A DNA stretch of 5,880 bases. Origin: Verrucomicrobiales bacterium (GTDB lineage Bacteria; Verrucomicrobiota; Verrucomicrobiia; Limisphaerales; Palsa-1400). Below, piece by piece: positions 1 through 4,984 of the stretch. Numbering within the stretch: position 1 is the first letter of the stretch; every line of letters begins with the position of its first letter. The position numbers and the translations under genes were made by a program. The DNA lies in the NCBI GenBank assembly GCA_028293405.1, contig JAQGOW010000307.1:1-5880 (forward strand). The letters run 5' to 3'. The notes under the pieces are model-generated. The model worked only from the letters and a program-made list of their open reading frames with translations. It did not search any database and was not told where the DNA came from.

Positions 1-255
1 ATCACAAATCAATATCTCCGTTTCGGCAGCAGCCCACGCGGTGCCCAAACCTTGGTCCTTGCCGGCAAAGTCCGCGCCCTGACCCATGGCCGTTTCAACG
101 TCAGCTTTGAAGACATCCAAGCCGTCACCGCCGCCGCCTTGCGTCATCGTTTGATCCTGAATTTCGAAGCCGAAGCCGAAGGCATCACCACCGACCACAT
201 CATCACGCAGATTTTACAAGACGTCCCCCGCGAAGTCGCCGCCATCGAAGTGTGA
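1..255 (+). CDS. MoxR-family AAA+ ATPase, C-terminal end (partial, 5' end outside window)
   Basis: Reading frame 1 is open from the first base and ends at TGA 253-255, giving the last 84 residues of a protein that begins upstream. What is visible is the C-terminal lid domain of MoxR-type AAA+ ATPases. It starts with a sensor-2-like GSSPRGA motif (Arg at visible residue 13), then a helical stretch with LAGKVRALTHGR, VSFEDIQAV and LRHRLILNFEAEAEG, all hallmarks of this lid. The Walker A and B motifs lie outside the window. MoxR ATPases are cytoplasmic and are thought to act as chaperones that mature or load metal into partner complexes. They are typically encoded directly before a DUF58/vWA gene, as here: the stop overlaps the GTG start of the next gene by 4 bases, so the two are co-transcribed and probably translationally coupled. 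The substrate cannot be told from the sequence. Confidence 0.9.
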   Translation: MTNQYLRFGSSPRGAQTLVLAGKVRALTHGRFNVSFEDIQAVTAAALRHRLILNFEAEAEGITTDHIITQILQDVPREVAAIEV

Positions 256-1178
256 GCCTGCTAACGCCAGACCTGATGCGACGCTTGGAGCAATTCCAAT
301 TGCTCGCCGCGCGTCGCGCAAAAAGCTCCGCCAAAGGCGAACGCCGCAGCAAAGCTCGCGGCCAGTCCGTCGAGTTCGCTGACCACCGAAACTACGTCGC
401 CGGCGACGACTTCCGTTACCTCGACTGGAATCTCTACGGCCGTCTTGAAAAGCTTTTCCTCAAACTCTACGAAGAAGAACGCGAACTGCCCGTCCGTATC
501 TTTCTCGACGCAAGCGAATCGATGACCTTCGGCACGCCGCCAAAATTCGACTTCGCCCGTCAAATCGCCGCCGCAGTCGGTTACGTCGCCCTATGCGGTT
601 TCGACCGCGTCACCGTTTATCCATTTCCAGAGTTGGACACCAACAATCCGAACGTAGATCGCCAAGCATTAAGCAACGAATCCGCAGCTCGCGGCGGCTT
701 ACGCGCCGTTCGTGGTCGAAAATCGTCGATGCAGTTTTTCCAGAACATCAACGCATTGACGGCTCACGGCACTTGCGATTTCAACGAATCACTTCGGCGC
801 GGCGCCCTCGCTGCGCGACAAGCCGGCGTCGCCGTCGTACTCAGCGATTTCCTCGATCCCGCCGGATACGAACCCGGCCTCAACGCACTCGTTGGCCGAG
901 GCTTTCACATCAACGCGATCCAAATCCTTTCACCGGAAGAATTGAATCCGAGCACTTACGGCGACTTGAAACTCGTCGATTCCGAAACTGGCACGATGCA
1001 GGAAGTGACCTTCGGCAAATACCGCCTGAAGCACTACCAGCAAACCGTCCAGAACTACGTCCAACGTTTGCGCGAGTTCTGTCAGTCGCGCGGCATGAGT
1101 TTCTTCAGCGTCAGTTCGGATACCTCGCTTGAACAACTGCTCTTGAAGCAACTGCGGCAAGCGGAAGTTTGGGGTTAA
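252..1178 (+). CDS. DUF58 domain (vWA-like) protein, partner of MoxR ATPase
   Basis: This is a complete 308-residue soluble protein with no signal peptide or membrane segment. The N-terminal half carries the DUF58 signature: SVEFADHRNYVAGDD (39-53), then RYLDWN (55-60) and KLYEEERELPV. It runs directly into a vWA-like fold with the MIDAS motif DASES (Asp86, Ser88, Ser90). Asp199 in VLSDFLD is a candidate later metal ligand. The GTG start at 252 is preferred over ATG 276 because the family usually begins with LLxPxxxRRLE, encoded from the GTG, and because GTGA couples it to the MoxR stop. I see no strong Shine-Dalgarno sequence, as expected for a coupled start. DUF58 proteins work with MoxR ATPases in poorly understood complexes, often next to Bat/VWA membrane genes in aerotolerance- or envelope-linked loci. 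Those genes do not follow here; an unrelated glycosylase does. Family assignment is firm; cellular role is unknown. Confidence 0.93.
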   Translation: MSLLTPDLMRRLEQFQLLAARRAKSSAKGERRSKARGQSVEFADHRNYVAGDDFRYLDWNLYGRLEKLFLKLYEEERELPVRIFLDASESMTFGTPPKFDFARQIAAAVGYVALCGFDRVTVYPFPELDTNNPNVDRQALSNESAARGGLRAVRGRKSSMQFFQNINALTAHGTCDFNESLRRGALAARQAGVAVVLSDFLDPAGYEPGLNALVGRGFHINAIQILSPEELNPSTYGDLKLVDSETGTMQEVTFGKYRLKHYQQTVQNYVQRLREFCQSRGMSFFSVSSDTSLEQLLLKQLRQAEVWG

Positions 1179-1181
1179 TCC

Positions 1182-1210
1182 ATCTCGAATTTCACATTTC
1201 GGATCTCGAG
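1182..1210. repeat. Degenerate copy of an A/T-rich palindromic mini-repeat
   Basis: In the short gap between the DUF58 gene and udgX, the segment CTCGAATTTCACATTTCGG resembles the left half of the palindromic element at 5242-5276: its GAATTTCA core matches exactly and the ATTT that follows also matches. ATCTCGA occurs as a direct repeat at 1182-1188 and 1203-1209, and CTCGA/TCGAG form inverted ends at 1184-1188 and 1206-1210. There is no T-tract, so it is not a standard intrinsic terminator. Relationship to the other copy is by eye only. Confidence 0.4.
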
Positions 1211-1215
1211 TTTGT

Positions 1216-1229
1216 GCTACGTTAGTAGC
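1216..1229. promoter_or_regulatory. Small perfect inverted repeat abutting the udgX start codon, with a possible -10 element
   Basis: GCTAC-GTTA-GTAGC is a perfect 5-bp inverted repeat with a 4-base loop, ending one base before ATG 1230. It contains TACGTT (1218-1223), which fits the TAnnnT pattern of a sigma-70 -10 box and would place transcription start at or very near the ATG. A TTCACA resembling a -35 box lies at 1191-1196, but the 21-base spacer is too long for a normal promoter. There is no Shine-Dalgarno sequence before the ATG. The site could be a promoter giving a nearly leaderless transcript, an operator, or chance. Confidence 0.25.
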
Positions 1230-1898
1230 ATGGGACAGGTTGTAGATGCGCCAGTTCGCAAGCGTGGAGCAAAGAAGCCGTCGGCTGAAAGCGCCGCGGT
1301 GTTCATTCCCGAAAATCCTACGTACGAGAAGCTTCGCAAAGCCGCACTCGGCTGCACCGCGTGTCCGCTTTGGAAGAGCGGAACGCAGACGGTGTTCGGC
1401 GAAGGGCCGGTAAAGGCTAAAATCATTCTTGTCGGCGAACAACCCGGGGACGAAGAGGATCTCGAGGGACACCCATTCGTCGGACCGGCGGGCAAAGTTC
1501 TCGATAAAGCGTTGGAGGAAGCAGGTATCGTCCGAGGCGAGTGTTACGTGACGAATGCCGTGAAACATTTCAAATGGGAACCCTCTGGCAAGCGGCGCAT
1601 TCATAAGACCCCTAATGCGCGAGAGGTTGCAGCGTGCCGACCGTGGCTGGATGCAGAAATTGCATTGCTCAAACCCAAGGTCGTCGTTTGTCTCGGAGCT
1701 ACAGCGGCACAGGCGTTGTTGGGTCGCAATTTCAAGGTGACGGAGCGGCACGGAGAGTTGATTGAAACGAACTCTGGCTTCCACGTCATGGCCACCGTGC
1801 ATCCCTCAGCTATCCTTCGCATGCCCGATGACGAAGCGCGCCACCGCGAACGCGAAAGGTTTACGGAGGATTTAAGGAAGTTGAAAAAGCTGATTTAG
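1230..1898 (+). CDS. udgX: UdgX-type uracil-DNA glycosylase (covalent-trapping, Fe-S)
   Basis: A 222-residue member of the uracil-DNA glycosylase superfamily, close to family 4/5 Fe-S enzymes. It removes uracil from DNA. Motif A is GEQPGDEED (69-77) with HPFVGPAGK (81-89); motif B is HPSAILR (191-197). Between them is the loop KRRIH (121-125), specific to UdgX. In the studied mycobacterial UdgX the His of this loop attacks the sugar and stays covalently bound to the abasic site; His125 matches it. Likely [4Fe-4S] ligands are Cys42 and Cys45 (CTAC) and Cys136 (ACRPW). His113 (VKHFK) sits where family-4 enzymes have another Cys. The single-domain length is normal. ATG 1230 is chosen over TTG 1212 because the extra six residues add nothing recognisable; neither has a clear ribosome binding site. 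The gene is convergent with imuC and their stop codons interlock. It probably starts its own transcript, since a 51-bp gap separates it from the DUF58 gene. Confidence 0.93.
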   Translation: MGQVVDAPVRKRGAKKPSAESAAVFIPENPTYEKLRKAALGCTACPLWKSGTQTVFGEGPVKAKIILVGEQPGDEEDLEGHPFVGPAGKVLDKALEEAGIVRGECYVTNAVKHFKWEPSGKRRIHKTPNAREVAACRPWLDAEIALLKPKVVVCLGATAAQALLGRNFKVTERHGELIETNSGFHVMATVHPSAILRMPDDEARHRERERFTEDLRKLKKLI

Positions 1899-4800
1899 TG
1901 AAAGTCATACGACGGTGCGGCTGCCAACGACTCGTTCGGCATGGGCATAATTCGCTTCGCTTGCACTAAGACAACATTGTCCCGGTTTTGAACAATACCT
2001 TCGATGATCAGGAATGGCTCGTGAGTGATGACGAGACGGAGTTTTTCGAACAGGTCTGGATTAACAATCGCGTTGCTGATTCCGGTTTCATCTTCGAGGC
2101 TGATGAAGACGAAACCTTTGGCAGTGCCGGGACGTTGGCGGCAAATGACATTGCCGGCGATGCGGATCGTTTCGCCGTTGCGGCCTTTGATGAGATCTGC
2201 TGCGCGCCAAACATCGGGCAGGCCGGAACGCGCAAGTGCCATCGGATGCGGGCCAGTGGTTAGATTGATTCCTCGATAGTCGGCGCGAACACGTTCGACG
2301 GCGTCCATGATGGCTAGCGGAGAGGGTTGGTCCTCGTTCGATTGATCTCTTCGGAAATTGAAGAGGTCGAACTCGCAACTGTCCTTTTCAATTTGCCAGA
2401 GGGCATCGCGGCGGTGGTTGGCAATTTTATTCAATGCGCCGATTTCAGCCAAGGTGCGCAATTCGGTTTTGTTTAAGCCCGTGCGCCATTTGAAATCGTC
2501 GATCGAATTGAACGCTTTGCGTGCGCGTTGTTGAACGATCCGCTGCGCGTGTTCATGGCGTAGTCCTTGCACGACGCAAAAACCTAAACGAATCGAACCA
2601 TCATCTTCGATTTTGCACCCCCAGTCAGAACTCTCGATACAGACAGGGCGAGTTTTGACGCCGTGCCGTTTGGCATCTTTGACGATGGTGGCCGGAGAGT
2701 AGAAACCCATTGGCTGATTGTTGAGAAGGCTCGCGTAAAATTCTGGCGCGCGATGGACTTTCAAATAGGTGCTGCCGTAAGCGAGGATGGCGAAGCTGAT
2801 GGCGTGCGATTCCGGGAAACCGTAAAGAGCAAACGACCCGATCCATTTCAGAATTTTTTGGATGACATCGGGAGCAATGCCTTTCTGCACCATTTTGAGT
2901 TGCATCTTCGTCACAACTTTATTCATGCGCTCTTCGGAACGATGAAAGCTCAGGGCGCGGCGTAAATCCTCGGCTTCGCTGGGAGAAAGATCGGCCATGA
3001 CCATGGCGATTTGCAGGAGTTGTTCCTGAAAAAGCGGTACGCCTTTTGTACGCTCTAGAACAGGGCGCAATTTCTCATCGTAATAAGTCTCCGGCTCGCG
3101 GCCTGCCCTGCGATTGAGATATGGGTGCATCAAGTCGCCTTGAATTGGGCCCGGGCGGATGATGGCGACTTCGATAACGACGTCATAAAAGCAATTTGGT
3201 TTCATCCGCGGCAAGGTGGCCATTTGCGCGCGGCTTTCGATTTGGAAAACGCCGATCGTGTCGGCTTCTTGCATCATTTTGAACGTAGCGGCGTCGTCGA
3301 TGGGAATGCGCGCGAGGTCGACGGGATGGCCGCGTTGTTCGGTGAGTTTGATGGCGTCTTGCAGGACGGACATCATGCCCAGGCCGAGCAAATCCACTTT
3401 GATGATGCCGAGGTCTTCGCAATCGTCCTTGTCCCATTGCGCGACGACGCGGCCGGGCATGGAGGCGTTTTCTAGTGGGACGACCGAACTGAGTTTGCCT
3501 TGGCAAATAATCATGCCGCCGGAGTGTTGGCCGAGGTGGCGCGGTAAGGCGTAGATCTGTTTGTAGAGATTTACAAACGATGTGGCACGTGGATGATCGA
3601 TAGGCAAACCGGCTTGTTCCATTTGTTGGGCGAGTTCCAGCGTGTGCGGAAAATCGCCGTTGGCGAACAGGTGCGAGAAACGGTCGATGACGTCGGTGGG
3701 TAAATTTAGCGCTTTGCCGATTTCGCGCGCGGCACTCTTACCACGATAGCTGATGACATTCGCGGTCATGGCAGCACCGTGTTTGCCGTAGCGACGATAG
3801 ACTTCCTGGATGACGCGTTCGCGTCGGTCGCCGCTGGGCAGATCAATGTCGATGTCGGGCCAACCTTTACGGCCTTCGCTCAGGAAACGTTCGAAGAGCG
3901 TGTTGAACTTGAGCGGGTCAACGGCGGTGATGCCGAGGCAAAAACAGACCGTGCTGTTGGCGGCGCTTCCCCTGCCCTGACACATGATGTCGCTTTCGCG
4001 GCAAAATTTTACGAGATCAGCAACGATAAGGAAGTAACCGGCGAATCCGAGTTTTTCGATGAGCGCGAGTTCGTGTTTAATTTGTTTAGCGACCTTCTCG
4101 GGAATTTTGCCGTCGTAACGTTTGCGTGCGCCAGCCAACGTTTGTTCGCGTAAAACGCCGTCCATGGTTTCACCGTCAGCGACTGGGAACTTTGGAAATT
4201 CGTAGCCGAGATCGGCGAGCGTGAATTGGAGGCGATCGGCGAGACGCCCGGTGTTTTCGATGGCTTCGGGTAAATCGTGGAACAGCAATTCCATTTCGGC
4301 CGCGGTCTTCAGGAAGCGTTCGCTGTTTGGAGCGAGTAAAGTTCCGGCGGCGTCGAGGTGCGTGTGATTGCGGATGCACGTGAAGACGTCGTGGACCTGG
4401 CGGGCGTACGGTTTGGCGTAGAGCACACCATTTGTCGCGAGGAGCGGAAGGCGTGTGTGTTCGGCGAGTTGTAACAGCGCGTTGTTGATGCGTTCTTCGC
4501 CACGGAGATGGTGGCGTTGGATTTCGATGAAGACGCGATTGGGGCCGAAGGTTTCGACGAGGCGGTTAATGGTTGATTGTGAATTGGAAAGGCTTCGAAC
4601 CAACGGCCCTTCTTCATCGCCAGTTAGCGCAACGAGGCCATCAGCGAATTCGGGCAACTCACTCCACCGGAATTTGGTCTCGCCTTTGGCACTGCGAAGA
4701 TGACCACGAGTGAGGAGTTGGCAAAGGTGTTGGTAGCCAGTGCGATTCTCGACGAGCACGGGCAAGACGCTCCCGTCTTCCATCGTCAACTCTGCCCCGA

Positions 4801-4984
4801 TAATTGGGCGGAGATTTTTTTCCTTAGCGGCGGCGAAGAAACGCGGCGCACCGTAAACTCCATCGCGATCGCAAAGTGCCAGACTCGGCATTTGCAATTC
4901 GGCAGCGACTTCGGCCAATTGCTCCGGCAACGAACTGCCGCGCAAAAAGCTGAAAGCGCTACGGGCATGGAGTTCGACGTACAT
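1895..4984 (-). CDS. dnaE2: Error-prone C-family DNA polymerase DnaE2/ImuC
   Basis: A complete 1029-residue translesion polymerase, normal length for DnaE2/ImuC. In order: an N-terminal PHP domain (about 1-230) starting MYVELHARS; a palm/fingers core with GRGSAANS (337-344), the catalytic pair Asp377 and Asp379 in PDIDID, and a third Asp531 in KVDLLGL; the DnaE2-type block GFPESHAISFA (722-732) followed by NNQPMGFYSP; a helix-hairpin-helix near 836-852; EFDLF (871-875), a possible weak clamp-binding motif; an OB fold (about 939-1012); and the DFH tail typical of this subfamily. The PHP domain has lost most metal ligands, so no proofreading is expected from it. ImuC performs the synthesis step of damage-induced mutagenesis with ImuB. 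Translation is taken to start at ATG 4984-4982, where family homology begins; the frame stays open upstream to 5095, but that part only overlaps imuB with arginine-rich nonsense. The ATG overlaps the imuB stop (TGATG) and has AAGGAG 10 bases ahead. Confidence 0.96.
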   Translation of the reverse strand: MYVELHARSAFSFLRGSSLPEQLAEVAAELQMPSLALCDRDGVYGAPRFFAAAKEKNLRPIIGAELTMEDGSVLPVLVENRTGYQHLCQLLTRGHLRSAKGETKFRWSELPEFADGLVALTGDEEGPLVRSLSNSQSTINRLVETFGPNRVFIEIQRHHLRGEERINNALLQLAEHTRLPLLATNGVLYAKPYARQVHDVFTCIRNHTHLDAAGTLLAPNSERFLKTAAEMELLFHDLPEAIENTGRLADRLQFTLADLGYEFPKFPVADGETMDGVLREQTLAGARKRYDGKIPEKVAKQIKHELALIEKLGFAGYFLIVADLVKFCRESDIMCQGRGSAANSTVCFCLGITAVDPLKFNTLFERFLSEGRKGWPDIDIDLPSGDRRERVIQEVYRRYGKHGAAMTANVISYRGKSAAREIGKALNLPTDVIDRFSHLFANGDFPHTLELAQQMEQAGLPIDHPRATSFVNLYKQIYALPRHLGQHSGGMIICQGKLSSVVPLENASMPGRVVAQWDKDDCEDLGIIKVDLLGLGMMSVLQDAIKLTEQRGHPVDLARIPIDDAATFKMMQEADTIGVFQIESRAQMATLPRMKPNCFYDVVIEVAIIRPGPIQGDLMHPYLNRRAGREPETYYDEKLRPVLERTKGVPLFQEQLLQIAMVMADLSPSEAEDLRRALSFHRSEERMNKVVTKMQLKMVQKGIAPDVIQKILKWIGSFALYGFPESHAISFAILAYGSTYLKVHRAPEFYASLLNNQPMGFYSPATIVKDAKRHGVKTRPVCIESSDWGCKIEDDGSIRLGFCVVQGLRHEHAQRIVQQRARKAFNSIDDFKWRTGLNKTELRTLAEIGALNKIANHRRDALWQIEKDSCEFDLFNFRRDQSNEDQPSPLAIMDAVERVRADYRGINLTTGPHPMALARSGLPDVWRAADLIKGRNGETIRIAGNVICRQRPGTAKGFVFISLEDETGISNAIVNPDLFEKLRLVITHEPFLIIEGIVQNRDNVVLVQAKRIMPMPNESLAAAPSYDFH

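Noticed and set aside
1212..1229. TTG start six codons upstream of the udgX ATG
   Set aside because: The added residues CYVSS come from the inverted repeat and match nothing in the family; ATG 1230 is the simpler start.
1179..1229. LexA/SOS box ahead of udgX
   Set aside because: No TGTTC-N4-GAACA-type palindrome, the motif I recall for Verrucomicrobia, nor a CTG-N10-CAG box, is present in the gap. The promoter of imuBC lies outside the window.
930..1802. Long - strand open frame of 290 codons antisense to DUF58 and udgX
   Set aside because: It crosses two strongly conserved genes and the intergenic gap, with no family motif; it is a shadow frame.
1861..1960. Intrinsic terminator between the convergent genes
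   Set aside because: No GC-rich hairpin with a T-tract was found on either strand near the interlocked stops.
1895..4984. Replicative DnaE1 instead of DnaE2
   Set aside because: Length of 1029, the GFPESHA and NNQPMGFYSP blocks, the DFH tail and the adjacent imuB all point to the error-prone subfamily.
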